From Pontederia crassipes (taxonomy: Eukaryota; Streptophyta; Magnoliopsida; Commelinales; Pontederiaceae), in contig CM060188.1 of NCBI GenBank assembly GCA_030549335.1, forward strand, positions 46,155,696 through 46,219,695: 64,000 nucleotides of DNA. Reading direction: 5' to 3'. Position numbers and translations under genes: made by a program. Below are positions 49,148-60,480 of this stretch, piece after piece (positions within the stretch are counted from its first letter, which is position 1; every line of letters begins with the position of its first letter). Below the pieces are notes generated by a model. That model saw nothing but the letters and a program-made list of their open reading frames with translations. It made no database searches and was not told the DNA's origin.

Positions 49148-50184
49148 GAATTTAATGACTGTGTAATATCTATTTGGTGAATCATTGTATAATGTCTTTA
49201 TCATCACCGTTCATTTCAAATTTGTGGCTCAAATCGAAACTACTAAAGTGCTTCCCCCTCCCCCCATTTCTTCTCTGCCCTCTCTCTCTTCTCTCTCTCC
49301 CCTTCGGCATCCCCCTCTCTCTCCTCCGGCATCCCCCCATTTCTTCTCCGTCCTCTCACTCTTCTCTCTCTCATCTCTCTCCCTTCCGGCATCCCCGATC
49401 TACCTACAGTGCTCCTCGTCACTGTCGCCATCGCCGCCCCTCCCCTCCGATTTGCGTCGCCGCCGCACCTCCCCTCTGATCGTCGCGCCATCACCGCTCC
49501 TCCCCTCCGATCTGCATCGCCGCCGCACCTCCCCTCCGATCGTCGCGCCGTCGCCGCTCCTCCCCTCCGATCTCTCCAAGATTTGCGTCATCGCCGCTCC
49601 TCCCCTCCGATCTCTCCAAGATTTACGTCGTCGCCGCGCCGCCACCGCTTCTCCCCTCCGATCTCCCCGATCAGCGCCGTCGCCGCACCGCCGCCGTCGC
49701 CGCACCGCCGCCGTCGCCCCTTTCCTCCGATCTCTCCTAAATCTGCCCCGTCGTCATCCCTCCCCTCCGATCTATGTCGCTGCCGCCCCTCCCCTTCGAT
49801 CTCTCCCAGGATCTACGCTGCCGCTCCCCTCTGATCTCTCCTCGGTCTGCGCCGCCGCCGCTCCGCTCTCCTCTGTTTTCTCCGCTCCACGATCTGCGCC
49901 GCCGCCGCCTCCCCTCCCCTCCGATCTCTCTCTTCTCTCCTCCGATCGCCGCCCCTGTCTCCGGTCAGCGCCGTCGTCGCCTCCCCTCCCCTCCGATCCG
50001 GCGTCGGTGGCCACAGTGCCGGCGTTGGTGGGATGAGATGGTTTCGAGAGTGGTCTCAAGGGAAGAGAGTTGATTTTTTTGTTTTAAGATGGTTTCGATC
50101 TGAGCCACAGATCTGAAATGGACGGTGATGATAGGGACGTTACACAATGCTTCACCAAATGGGTGTTACACAATCATTAAATCC
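49148..50184. mobile_element. Mutator-like element with GC-rich core
   Basis: Long terminal inverted repeats of about 93 bp (49,148-49,240 and 50,092-50,184; GAATTTAATGACTGTG against GGATTTAATGATTGTG on the reverse strand) and flanking 9-bp TATATATAT (49,139-49,147; 50,185-50,193). The duplication lies in a TA tract, so by itself it is weak, but long inverted repeats plus a 9-bp target fit a MULE. The core (about 49,250-50,040) is GC-rich with tandem CTCCCCTCCGATCT units and no transposase; the GC-rich core recalls Pack-MULEs, but the parent gene is not recognised. Confidence 0.75.
49430..50000. repeat. CTCCCCTCCGATCT tandem repeats
   Basis: Imperfect units of 45-60 bp containing CTCCCCTCCGATCT and GCCGCCGC. 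They create long overlapping open frames on both strands (up to 283 codons on plus), all serine/proline/arginine-rich; these are treated as repeat artefacts. Confidence 0.8.
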
Positions 50185-50254
50185 TATATATATATAATTT
50201 AAATAATGAATTTTAATCATTTGTCATATTTAAACGTCATACGTATATATATAT

Positions 50255-50288
<34 letters not shown>

Positions 50289-50289
<1 letters not shown>

Positions 50290-52240
50290 GTAACGTTCCC
50301 GAATCGATCAATGTCACGTGATGAAGATGCTATAAATGCTATGGCACTGACCAAAATGTTGATCAAGACTCGGTCAAGAATAATGACATGTCAGTAATAG
50401 AATAAAAGAGGAATGTGAGAATAATATAAGCGGAAGTTGAAAAGTTATTACTTGATCTCAAATTAAGAATATCATCATGACTACATCAAAGTTCATAATA
50501 AATGTGGAAAGAAAATATAGATAACTAGTCCCCTTAGTTCATGTGTTTTATAGCGGTCAGAGCATCATCACATCACACCAACTCAACACCATCATTAACA
50601 TGTCCATGTGAAAATCAAACATAGAGGAGGCAAACCTTCCGTAAGCTTTATAGTCTAATGGGGATTCAATAAATGTATACAATGCATAACCTAGAGTGAA
50701 TCAGAAATAAGGAGGGATACTTATCTTGGTCAGAAGAGGAAACATGAGATCATCATGAGATCATACATGATAGGCTTGCAATCAATAGCATGCTTGATAA
50801 TCATAACCATAAGTAATAACGATAACTTAACTTAGTGTTCATGCTTCCTTTATTTAATAATACTTCTTAATCATGAATCTTATTTAAAAAAATCAGATGA
50901 CTTTAGGTGCCTTCAAATTCTTCATGGGATATGTCGAGTGAAATAATACAGCCGCATGCGAGTCAATAGGTGATCAAACCATGATCAAAAGAGCGACCCT
51001 TATCATAAAACAGTTGGCATAGGCTGGTAATCTAATATTCATCTTTTATCTTAATTTATTAATTACTTTAGAATCTTGGATTTCGTTATCCGTCATAGTA
51101 TGAGAAATCAATAGATCAATCATATGATAAATCAACAAAAGAGTTCATGTCTTAAATTAGGAGTAGATCATAGTGAGATAATGTGTCACTAATCGAGTCA
51201 TCATCGTAATAAATCAGCACAAGGATATATAATAGTCAGATTAGAATCAGGGATCAATAGGAAAAACATAACGAATGGCCTCGGGTGTCATAACTCGGGC
51301 GGGGTACGTGGTGACCCGGGCCGAGCTTATTGCATGAACTCGGGCCGAGTGTACTTGTCACTAAGGTCGGGATCGTGAATAGTGTTGGGAAGCGTCGGAG
51401 TCAACATGAGATGAATCCGGGCTGGGTTCTGTAGAACTCGGGTTGGTTTGGAAAATGTCGACAGGTTGATGGTTTTGTCGTTTGCTAACTCAGGGTGGGT
51501 TCAAGATGACTTGGGCCAAGTTCAGCAAGCACGGTCGTGAGATTGGTTCGCACGATCGGTTTCAATCTGAACTTGGGCCGAGTTCATGGCAATCCGGGCT
51601 AGGTTTTTATATTGTTCATAATGTCGAGAGTTTTACAATCAGACGATCATTTAATCTATGAATACATATTAGATGCAAACATAGTTGGGGATAAAAACAT
51701 GGATTAAGGTACTATTATACTACAGTCAATCATGAAAGATCAAGCACGAATAATAAGATTTCTACATACAATAAATCCTAATAAAATAATAACAACACCT
51801 AAGCAAACATCATATCCATTCTTGAATCTTTTTCTTCATGTTATTCTTGAACAGAGTAAAGACAGATCTTGATAAGTTTCAGATTTCATTTACTTAGTGT
51901 CATGCAAGGTGATTTCGAATTCACCCATTTCTTTACGTGTTTATCCTTGTTTGATTTTTGTTGAGATCTCTATCGGCCACGTCCTCTATGTCCTCTTTGC
52001 ACCCCCTCTTCTTCTGGCCGATGAACACCTACAGACCGTCAAGATTTCAACGAACGTGAGGAGGTTCAGCAACGAATGAAAAAGTGCGTGAGAAGGTAGA
52101 AAAGTCACGGTTGTCCCTTATGCGAGATGAAAACCAGACGAGATGAAAAACCAAATGGATGAAGAACCAGATGAATGAAACCCCAAAAGCTTGTGTGTAT
52201 GGTGAGGGGATTCCTATCACTAGTGATTTTATGTTATTGT
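50289..52240 (+). mobile_element. Probable LTR fragment
   Basis: Begins AGTAACGTTCCCGA, close to the TGTAACGTTCCGAG start of the solo LTR at 907. It contains a block of ACTCGGGCCGAGTT-like repeats (51,270-51,600). No matching end or flanking duplication was found; the right edge is where the next unrelated sequence seems to begin. Non-coding. Confidence 0.4.
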
Positions 52241-52439
52241 GCTGGCTTGGAGAGAATCTAAGGCATTCATGATCATTGATTTGTTATCATCCGATTTTTG
52301 CTCACATATTAATTGCCATCCCCACTATCTGCTACTATTTGGATTTCCCTTGATTCCAGGGATCATGGTTATTACTATCTCCAGTTGGCCATTTCGTAAT
52401 ATTCATTTTCCTTTTCTTCTTCATTGTTATTTTTTTTAA

Positions 52440-53710
52440 GGAAAAGGTGAATTGCATTAAGTAGAATGGTCAGCATTAAAAAAATCAAGGATATCCGGAG
52501 GGGGAACCTCATCCCAAAATAGATCATCTTGTGATCTCCGACCCAAAAAAGTTAAGAAATCGACTTCAATGTTTGCAGTCCGATTAATATGTGTACAATT
52601 GAAATATGAAAAGGACGCAGAGAGATTCCTAATGTGGCTAATCAAGTTCTGGAGCCTCCAATTCATGGTAGTAATGTCGTTGACCAGATTCACCGCAAGA
52701 CGGTAATCGGACTCCAGCGCAACAGCAGGAACACCCACATGCTGGCAGTGCATCAACCCCTGAAGCATGGCCCAACATTCTGCCTCAAGAACCGAATCAA
52801 AGTACTTGTGAATAGCACTTGCACATATGAATTTTGTGTTAGCAGACCTAATAATAAAGTCTGCTCCCTACCTTCGAACACCCCAAAAATGAGGCATCTG
52901 TTTACAAAGTGAAACAGATGGGAGGCGGGGGCTCCGAGCACCCCAAAGGATGAGGTGCCGGGGGAGTTTCCCTCAGAAGTGGATGGTACAAACTCATGAT
53001 AGCTCGTGACGATCCGGGACCAGGCCACCGTAGCGGTTGTCAAGTTAGAGTTAATTTGCATATCATTACGACAATTCCAGATCCCCCATAAAGTTAAAGT
53101 AAAAAGTTTACGAAAATAATAGGAAGGGTCAGAAGAATGATTAGCCTCATAGATCCGATCCCCCTGAATCCAAGAACTAAAATGAGTGAAAGCAATGTTG
53201 AACTCAGATTTAAAAAGCTGCCACAGAGTATATACAAAAGAACATTCAAAAAATAAGTGTGCAATAGATTCTTCAGTCGAATGACAAAGAGGGCACAAGG
53301 CAGAAACAACAGGATTAAAATCAGAGAGCATGAGATTAGTGGGAAGTTTTTTGTGCGTAAATTTCCATAAAAAGATTTGAACTTTAGGGGGATCTGGATG
53401 TTCCAAATAATTTTATAACCTGACCATCCAGCATACGGTGGCGGCACCAGGGGCATGCTAATAAAGTTATAAACTGATTTACAGGTGGAAATGTCAGACT
53501 TATTTGGTGCCCAAATCCACTTATCCTCCTCGAAAGTAGCAGACAAAAGCATAAATAGAATTTTACTCGACAAACACGGAGCAAAATAATCATTAATTAG
53601 ATAAGCATTCCAAGCAGAATTGAGCATTAGATCAACAACAGAAAAAGATGAGATAGGGGAGAAAACATTGACATATGTTGGCATGAAACAAATAGGAACA
53701 TTAAAAATTC
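52440..53710 (-). pseudogene. L1-type LINE 3' end, 5'-truncated
   Basis: Minus strand. 53,094-53,684 and 52,753-53,406 (overlapping, frameshifted) read a zf-RVT region: WIWAPNKSDISTCKSVYNF, then PPKVQIFLWKFTHKKLPTN, then a CPLCHSTEESIAHLFFEC zinc-knuckle-like motif. 52,457-52,768 reads an RNase H-like tail with ALESDYRLAVNLVND and a closing THINRTANIEVDFL. This order is the C-terminus of plant L1-type reverse transcriptases. A short T run at 52,431-52,437 (A on the element strand) may be what is left of the poly(A) tail. The reverse transcriptase core and endonuclease are gone, as expected from 5' truncation. Confidence 0.85.
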
Positions 53711-54962
53711 AAGGATCATTATATGCATGGATATTAATCCCATTATCTTATATATATATATATATATATATATAACATTTATCGATTACAATTTTTAGAT
53801 AGGGGTGAAAGTCATTGGAGTGGAGTGATTTTTTAAGTCAACAAAGTTTGATATGTACATTTCGAATGTTTTTTTAAAACATAAAATATCACCTTAAAAG
53901 TTTTTCGATTTCAATTTTTTCCAATCTGGTGATCCACTTTTAAAAAATTATAAAAATTAAATATATGGCATTAGATATTTGACAAAAATCAAAATATAAT
54001 TTTAAGTTCAACTTTCTGATAAAATAAATCAAAGTAGCATATTATCATATTATAATACAAAATATTCTAGTTAATTATATATAAACTTTATTAAAATATA
54101 TTAAAATTTTGATAATATTCAAGTTCAATTGCATTATAATGATTTTATGGATAAGAGAAAACATAAAATTATGAAATATAGTTTGAAAGTTTTTAAATCT
54201 TTTAAAAAATCGATCTAATTTTAAGTCTAGACTTAAATTTCACTTTTTTCCGAAACCATTTTTTCTGATCTCGGTTTTCTTAAACATTGTTTAAGGAGGG
54301 GTTAATCCGGACCTTTTTTGTACATTTTTTTATCGTGACCTTTTTTTATCACTCTTCTCCCTTGTCTCCTCTTTCTCTCTCATTTTTTTCTTTTACCGTT
54401 TTATCTTAATAATTTATTAAGTTTATTTTTTAATTTTTTACTGAATAAATAACCCAATTGTATAATTAAATTTGCATATATAAGTTATAACTAATACTTT
54501 GGTATTTAAGATAATACTAATTATTATATTAAAATTATTATAATAATATTAATTAACTCATTATTTGCTAGGTAAATAATAAACTATTCGAAGGAGCTAA
54601 AATATTAAATTTGTTATAATATATAATTTGTTATTACTTATTAATTTCTGATTTTATTAGAAATGATCTAGTTTTTAATAATTTTTTAACGAAAAATAAT
54701 TATGATCATTCTCATTCAATTCAATCGTTAGGCTTATCTAAAAAATTATTTCAATTTTCTAATTCTCACGTTGCATCCAAATATCTAGCAAACTTAATTT
54801 GTCAAATCAAATCATTACCATATTTAATTTTATTTAGGTACTGCGTGACAACATATTTTCAAACAATTATTTATTCAGCGGTACGGTTTGGGTCATATAC
54901 ATAAACATCAATATTGAACGGCTTCAAAATTATCATATATGTATACGAAGTTAATTAATTAA
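53711..54962. other. AT-rich spacer, nothing recognised
   Basis: Contains a (TA)n run at about 53,748-53,774. No gene signal. The right end is the 3' flank of the PR-4 gene. Confidence 0.35.
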
Positions 54963-55176
54963 CTAAAAGGTAGCTCGCGAGCAGGCCACGAACTGGTACG
55001 TGACGGTCATGTGACCCTGGTTGTAGCCATCCCCATCGGTGTCCAGTGTGGAGAAGACCCCCCAGTCCAAATCCAGCCCTCCGTTCCCGCGCTGGTCCAC
55101 GATCCTGGCCGTTGTTTGGGCACCAGTCCTCGTGTTCGTCAACTGCACAGCCACAGTTTTTATTAATTGTGTGCAT

Positions 55177-55219
<43 letters not shown>

Positions 55220-55512
55220 GCTGCCGGAAATATCATATGCATACACGAAAAAGTACGTACCTTGAGGCACTTGCCGCAAGAATCCCGGCCGGTGGGTCCG
55301 ACGGGGCCGCAGAAGGCCGTCCATCCGTACAGCTTGCGCCAGGAGAGCGGCTTGTCGGCGTCCCACGTCGAGCAGTAGACGCCGGTGTAGTCCCAGTTGT
55401 TCTCCTCCGGGTTGTAATAGCTATAAGTCTCCTGGACGGTGGCCTGCTGCGCGCTCGCCGTAGCCGCCACCATACAAAACAGAAGCAGCAACTCTGTTAC
55501 AAGTCTTTGCAA
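54963..55512 (-). CDS. PR-4 (barwin) protein, start codon apparently lost
   Basis: Two exons on the minus strand (55,261-55,512 and 54,963-55,142) joined by a GT-AG intron, giving 143 codons, the usual length for class II PR-4 proteins (signal peptide plus barwin domain, no hevein domain). Seen: a hydrophobic [14 protein letters not shown] signal ending before QQ, then [51 protein letters not shown] and [15 protein letters not shown]-4 proteins are secreted defence proteins with antifungal and in some cases RNase activity. Odd: the codon where ATG is expected is TTG (55,510-55,512); the conserved Cys after IVDQ is Arg (mature residue about 81), leaving five of six cysteines; the usual YHxYNP His is Ser. 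Possibly a decaying or diverged copy. Confidence 0.85.
55143..55260 (-). other. PR-4 intron with GA microsatellite
   Basis: 118-bp intron, donor CTCAAG|GTACGT, acceptor TGTGCAG|TTG. It contains a (GA)n run at about 55,189-55,216, which may vary in length between individuals. Confidence 0.8.
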
Positions 55513-55578
55513 TCGATCGCCGTTCAGTTGTTTTGCTTCTGCAAGGAGAGTTGAAGCGAGGGCCTCGGAGGGCGTCTC

Positions 55579-55586
55579 CATTTATA
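55579..55586 (-). promoter_or_regulatory. TATA box of PR-4 overlapping an in-frame ATG
   Basis: On the minus strand the text is GGCATATAAATGGAGAC. TATAAA (55,586-55,581) lies about 70 bp upstream of the expected start codon, the right place for a TATA box with transcription starting near 55,555. The in-frame ATG at 55,581-55,579 lies inside this box, so it would normally not be in the mRNA, although the frame from it into PR-4 is open. Confidence 0.65.
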
Positions 55587-56285
55587 TGCCCTCCATTGTT
55601 GTAATGGAAGCTCTCAGTTGAGACCCAACCCATTATTCAATTGTATCAATTCATCAACCAGATCACTCAACAGCTTTATTACAGATAATGATTACCATTA
55701 TATGTACATATATATATATATATAGTTTATGGGTTCATATTTGCATTGGTTTAAACACTTAATTATAAATAGAACTGCAGCTAGCTAAATGAGAAATATG
55801 CATTTTATTTAATAATGCGCATGACCTGGTCTTGTTGTATCATTGTATTAAAATAACAACAGTGTATGCATTGACCTTTTGTAATAATTAGCGGTACGTG
55901 GAAGAGTTCCTAACTCATTTGTCTTCTTTATCTTGCTTAATTAATGCTATGTATAGCCTCTCTAAATAATTTTTTTTCCCAGAATCGAGATGTTGACCCA
56001 TTCATAGCAATCGCACTCGATCACCCAGCTGCAATACATATTATTTCTCTTACCTTCGTGAGGATAATTTTTTATCAACAAATACCGTATCTCGAAGAAT
56101 TAAATAACGATATAAATTTATGTGAAGAAGTTTTTAGAAACAAAGGATAAAATATGAGTAAAAGGAAGATAGTAGATATTGGCTTTATAGGTGATCAAGT
56201 TCCTATTAGACTATAATAAACTTCATAAGAGCAAAAAAGATCGACACAAAAATTAGGCCCAAACTTTATGTCATCGAACTGTGAA
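55587..56285. other. PR-4 upstream region and spacer
   Basis: AT-rich; contains a (TA)n tract near 55,709-55,723. No further motif could be assigned with confidence. Confidence 0.35.
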
Positions 56286-56699
56286 CACTGCAAGAAAAAT
56301 CACGTTTTCCGACGGTTACGATCGTCTGTGTTGAGTAAAAAACGGTCGAAAATGGCACTTTTCGATGAATAGTATCCGCTCGAAAAATTGCGCATCGTAA
56401 ATTATTTTCGATGGTTAGCATGTGAACGTCGAAGATTTTGTCAGTCGATTTGGCGGGCCGAGCCATTGAACAATCGGGACTTAAGGCGGTTTGAGCCGTC
56501 GATATTAATCGACAGCTTAAGCCATCGATACTATCGATGATTGTAGCCGTCGATAGTGTATCGACGATTAAAATCGTCGATATTTATCGACAGGCTCGAT
56601 TGTCTATAAATTTCGATGACTCAAGCCATCGATGGTTATCGACGGTTAAAACCGTCGAATATGATACTATCAACGGTCTGAGCCGTCGGTACAAATAAA

Positions 56700-56804
56700 C
56701 AACAACAACAACAACAAAGCCTTATCCCACTAGGTGGGGTCGGCTACATGGATCATACGACGCCATTCCGCTCTATTAGTAATCAAACCTTTCGGTATAT
56801 TTAA
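56700..56804 (-). mobile_element. RTE-type LINE/SINE 3' tail
   Basis: On the minus strand: a body ending CATGTAGCCGACCCCACC, then GGGATAAGGCTTTG and a (TTG)n tail. This is the 3' end shared by plant RTE LINEs and Au-like SINEs. It is 105 bp, flanked by a 9-bp duplication ACAAATAAA (56,691-56,699; 56,805-56,813). It was inserted into the CACTA element, so it is younger. Confidence 0.8.
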
Positions 56805-56939
56805 ACAAATAAAAAAGTAAAAAACATAAATTTGACACAAATAAAAGCAAATTAGATAAATAATTTATGTTCAAATGTCCAAACTAAAGTAAATGAAATT
56901 GAAATACGTCAAATGTCAATACAACATAACGTCAAATGT

Positions 56940-57860
56940 CCAAACGTCAAAAACAACACAACATCGCTACTACGTCGTCGTCATCATCATCGAGCCCGCC
57001 ACGCATCATTTTATTCATCTCTTTCTTTTGAGCTAATGCCATGCATCGCTCACGTTCTTCGAACTCTTGTTTGAGTTCCTATGTAACCTCCTGTCTGATC
57101 TCATGTCGGACATTGGATAAATGTTGTTCCCACATATTGTCAAACATTTGTTACATACCTTGACTCAGGAAATCGTTTTACGGTTATCCAATATTTGCAC
57201 TATTGACAGATGATCCGAGGCCATAAATGCGACCATTCTTGATGCCGACGTGGTTCGTCAAAAGTTGTCGAGGGATCAGCGGTGTGGTCCCCTCCTGCGT
57301 GGCTTGCATAATATGCTCGACTTCTCTTATTTTGTAACCCTCATAATTTTTTTTAAAAAAAGTACATCAACTATTTTAAAATGATGAATTTACTATCTTA
57401 TGTTATGAACTATTTACTTACATATATCTCCTGAGCAAATGATGAAACTCATTCTTTATTTTTTTTCTGATGAGTTCTGAGAAATATTTTATCCTGAGTA
57501 GGTGTTCTACCCGTCTCTTTCTCCTGCAATTAAAAATGTCACATAAAGTAGTATAATATTTTTTAAAATATAATAATTATTCAAAGACTTTATCATTTTT
57601 TTCGCAATCGTGCTCGTGAATATACATCCACCCGAATGCAAGCAGAATCTTTGGTCGTACTCTCGACTTGTCTTTGCTTTTTCGCATTTAGATTTGTACT
57701 CCTCGATAGACCACTTCTGTAGCAATTCGATCCAAACAGCCTCAGGGTTCTCCTATAGCTCGAGCTTCCGAAAGCATCGAGAAAAATCTCTTTGAGCACC
57801 GAGAATTAAAAGCCTTCCACATTTTTTCCATGTGCTTGGGATCCCACCACACATCAGCCT
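56940..57860 (-). pseudogene. TNPA-like (Ptta/En/Spm) transposase relic
   Basis: Minus-strand pieces: near 57,830 MEKMWKAFNSRCSKR; at 57,593-57,725 a WSIEEYKSKCEKAKTSREYD stretch followed by SGGCIFTS; near 57,230 KNGRIYGLGS, a conserved end motif of the plant Ptta/En/Spm family; and near 57,000 a charged EERERCMALAQKKEMNKMMR helix followed by an aspartate run. This order fits the DNA-binding TNPA-like protein of CACTA elements. Frame changes and stops are present. Confidence 0.7.
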
Positions 57861-58004
57861 TCATGTACATAAAAATAATTGAATTAGTATGAAGATAAAT
57901 TTAAATGACCAAAATTGGCTTCTGAGGATACCTGAAATTCTTTAAATAACATTTGTCTCCTGGCATATGGAACTTCCCTCCATGTAAGCCACGCATTAGT
58001 ATAC

Positions 58005-58991
58005 CTATGCCGAAGTACCTTGGTAACTACGGCAATCGCGAGTTTCGATGGTACAAACCTTTACGAATATAAAATTATAAATTATGATGTAAAAATCACA
58101 AAATTTGCATTCTCTGATATTCATGTCGTCACCATAATATAACATATAACAATTGCGACAATAATCTATTTTACTTGAACCGAGACCAAGTTTAGAAACA
58201 AGTCTTTTTGTCATATAATAATCTTCAGGAATGCGAGCTCCTGATGGTGTGACCTCTTATAAAATATTTATAAATGCATCAAAACATGCTTTGTGAAATA
58301 TTATGATCTGCTTTCAGATTCAACATTCTAACAGCAAGTGATAATTCAAAATGACTTTCACACCCATGCCACAAGGGTTGGCTCGAAGCATTTAGCAGCT
58401 CAAAGAAATCATTTGCTTATGGATTTGGTGTCTCTCATCCAGTTCAAATCCTATGTTACCATACTTAGTTGCAGCAACGTCATAAATTCACAAGGGTTGG
58501 CTCGAAGCGTTTAGCAGCTCAAAGAAATCATTTGCTTATGGATTTGGTGTCTCCTCATCCAATTCAAATCCTATGTTACCATACTTAGTTGCAGCAACGT
58601 CATAAATTAATTGTTCGTATCGCGAAGTCAATCCTTCATGAGGATCAACAAAATAGCTTGCGGAATTTGGCACGCTTGTTGATGGCACTCCTTCATCTAA
58701 ATCATCCCATTGTCAATAATTTGGTTTAAACTATTTTCTATACAAATGAACCTTAACTGTCTCTAACGTTTGTAATTTTGTGCTATAACATTTCAACCAG
58801 GGGCACCTAATTGTTCCTTCCTGTCGAAATTGCAAAGAATGACAAGCCACACTAGTGTAATATTCAACACCATCTATGAATTCTTGTGTCAAACCTCCAC
58901 GGACGAAATTGTTTAATGTGGGAACATACTTTCGAACTTTTAATTCAACGCCATCTATGTACATCCATCGACGATCATTTAGTGGGAACAT
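58005..58991 (-). pseudogene. TNP2-like CACTA transposase relic (N-terminal)
   Basis: 58,731-58,991 encodes a transposase-associated domain: RRWMYIDG at the start, TQEFIDGVEYYTSVA, IRCPWLKC and a closing VKVHLYRK. Then, through stops and a tandem duplication, come FFELLNASSQPL and HGCESHFELSLAVRMLNLK (near 58,370), and at 58,090-58,214 KLGLGSSKIDYCRNCYMLYY and CKFC. These are consecutive landmarks of TNP2-type transposases (Transpos_assoc, then the start of Transposase_21). After that the catalytic core is missing and the TNPA-like relic follows directly. Confidence 0.8.
58371..58608. repeat. Tandem duplication, 119-bp period, in TNP2 relic
   Basis: Two nearly identical copies starting ACAAGGGTTGGCTCGAAGC (58,371 and 58,490) and ending GCAACGTCATAAATT. 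They differ by a single inserted C and three or four substitutions. The duplication repeats coding sequence and disrupts the transposase frame. Confidence 0.92.
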
Positions 58992-59680
58992 AATTTCTGC
59001 ATCATTTGTAGCTTAGACTTATTAATTTTTACAATCTTCGAATAAGAGCCATATTAGTATATAATCTTTTCACTACACAAATCTTTTAATGTGGTGACAC
59101 GAAGAATGAGGATTCGGGTGTAAATAAACATGAATAAAGAATCGCTACAAACATCTAAGGTTCTAAACATGTATTTCGGACGGAATAATAAAATTAAACA
59201 TATTAAATATCATTAAGAAATGTTTTAAATAAAATAACAAATAAACATCATTCCCACAAAGTAATCATATTTGCATTCTAAAATGAGGCAATAGCACTAA
59301 TTAACAAAAAATAAATAGACAATCTAAAATATTTCATAAATACTACAAGAAATAGAAATCATATTTGCTCATCAAATCATAGAAATAATAATGACATAAA
59401 AATAAATAATTTACATCTTTTGTAATAACTTTCGACAATAAAGAATTTCAATAACCTGCATATAAATGAAACATAAGAAAACAAAAAGCAATCTTTACAC
59501 TTATGTAAAACTCAATTAACATTCTTACAATTTTGAAATTGTCGAAAGTGGAATCCTCACAATGCTTATCAAATTAGAGAATAAAGTCATTTACGTCAAA
59601 TGCAAGTACATCAACATCACTGTAAGAAAAACTAAACTATACATGCGACCACCGTGCCCTGTCTAGGCCCAACTCACATG
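58992..59680. other. CACTA interior, AT-rich, nothing recognised
   Basis: Presumably upstream or intron sequence of the transposase gene; no motif could be assigned. Confidence 0.35.
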
Positions 59681-59689
59681 GCCGAATCT

Positions 59690-60480
59690 AACCGTCGGGG
59701 CCACGAATGGTCGTCGGATCTGACTACCAAAAGTGGCCACGAACGGCCGCGGGATCCGGCCGCCGAATCTGGCCGCCGTTAGTGGCCGCGGCGGCCACGA
59801 ACGGCCATCGGATCTGGCCGCCAAAAGTGGCCGCCACGGCCACGAACGGCCACCGAATTTGGCCGTCGGATCTGGCTACCGAAAGTGGCTATGGTGGCCA
59901 CGAACGTCTGCCGGATCTGGCCGCCGTGGCCACGAACGGTTGCTGGATCCGACCGCCGGATCTGGCCACCAAAAGTGGCCGGCGCAGCCAGATGTGGCCG
60001 GCGCATCCGCGAGCGCCCAAAAGGGCCACCGCAGCCGTGAATGGCTGGATATGGTCTCCGCCAGCCGGATTTGACCGCTGCGGCCACGAACGGTCAGATT
60101 TGGATGTCACGGCCGGATCTGGCCGCTGCATCCACGACCGTCCGAAAGTGGCCGCCACGGCCGCGAGCGGCCGAATCTGGTCTCACAGGCCGGAATCGGC
60201 CGTTGTGGCCACAAATGGCCGGATATGGCCAGATCGGACGTCGGCGTGGGATCGGGCCGAGGATCACGATGAAGGGGCTGGTCGAACATACTTGTAGTGG
60301 CCGGCGGTGGAGCCCTATGGATGCAGCGGTGGTGGAGCGCGCAGGGGGGCGGAGCACGGAGCGGCTACAGCGGCGGAGGCGACGGCAAACGGGGGCGCCC
60401 GATTGCAGCGGGGAGCCGGATTGGACGTCGCCGGCGGAGGTCGACTTTCGCAAGGGCCGGCTCGGAATGAAGACGGAAGG
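59690..60480. repeat. GC-rich GGATCTGGCCGCC tandem repeats in CACTA
   Basis: Imperfect units of roughly 40-60 bp built from GGCCACGAACGGCCGCCGGATCTGGCCGCC-like words split across the block. They produce long overlapping open frames on both strands (for example 59,707-60,297 and 60,041-60,550) rich in Gly, Arg, Ala, Ser and Trp. A similar but shorter GGATCCGACCGCC block occurs in the neighbouring CACTA element (63,065-63,215). Confidence 0.75.

Noticed and set aside
49185..50036. 283-codon open frame on the plus strand
   Set aside because: Serine/proline-rich, built from a tandem CTCCCCTCCGATCT repeat, with competing open frames on the other strand; it lies inside a Mutator-like element and includes its terminal repeat.
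55039..55554. 171-codon plus-strand open frame over PR-4
   Set aside because: Antisense shadow of the PR-4 exons plus a translated GA microsatellite.
54955..55581. PR-4 starting at the ATG at 55,581 and reading through the intron
   Set aside because: The ATG sits in the probable TATA box, and the intron has good splice sites that restore the conserved barwin sequence.
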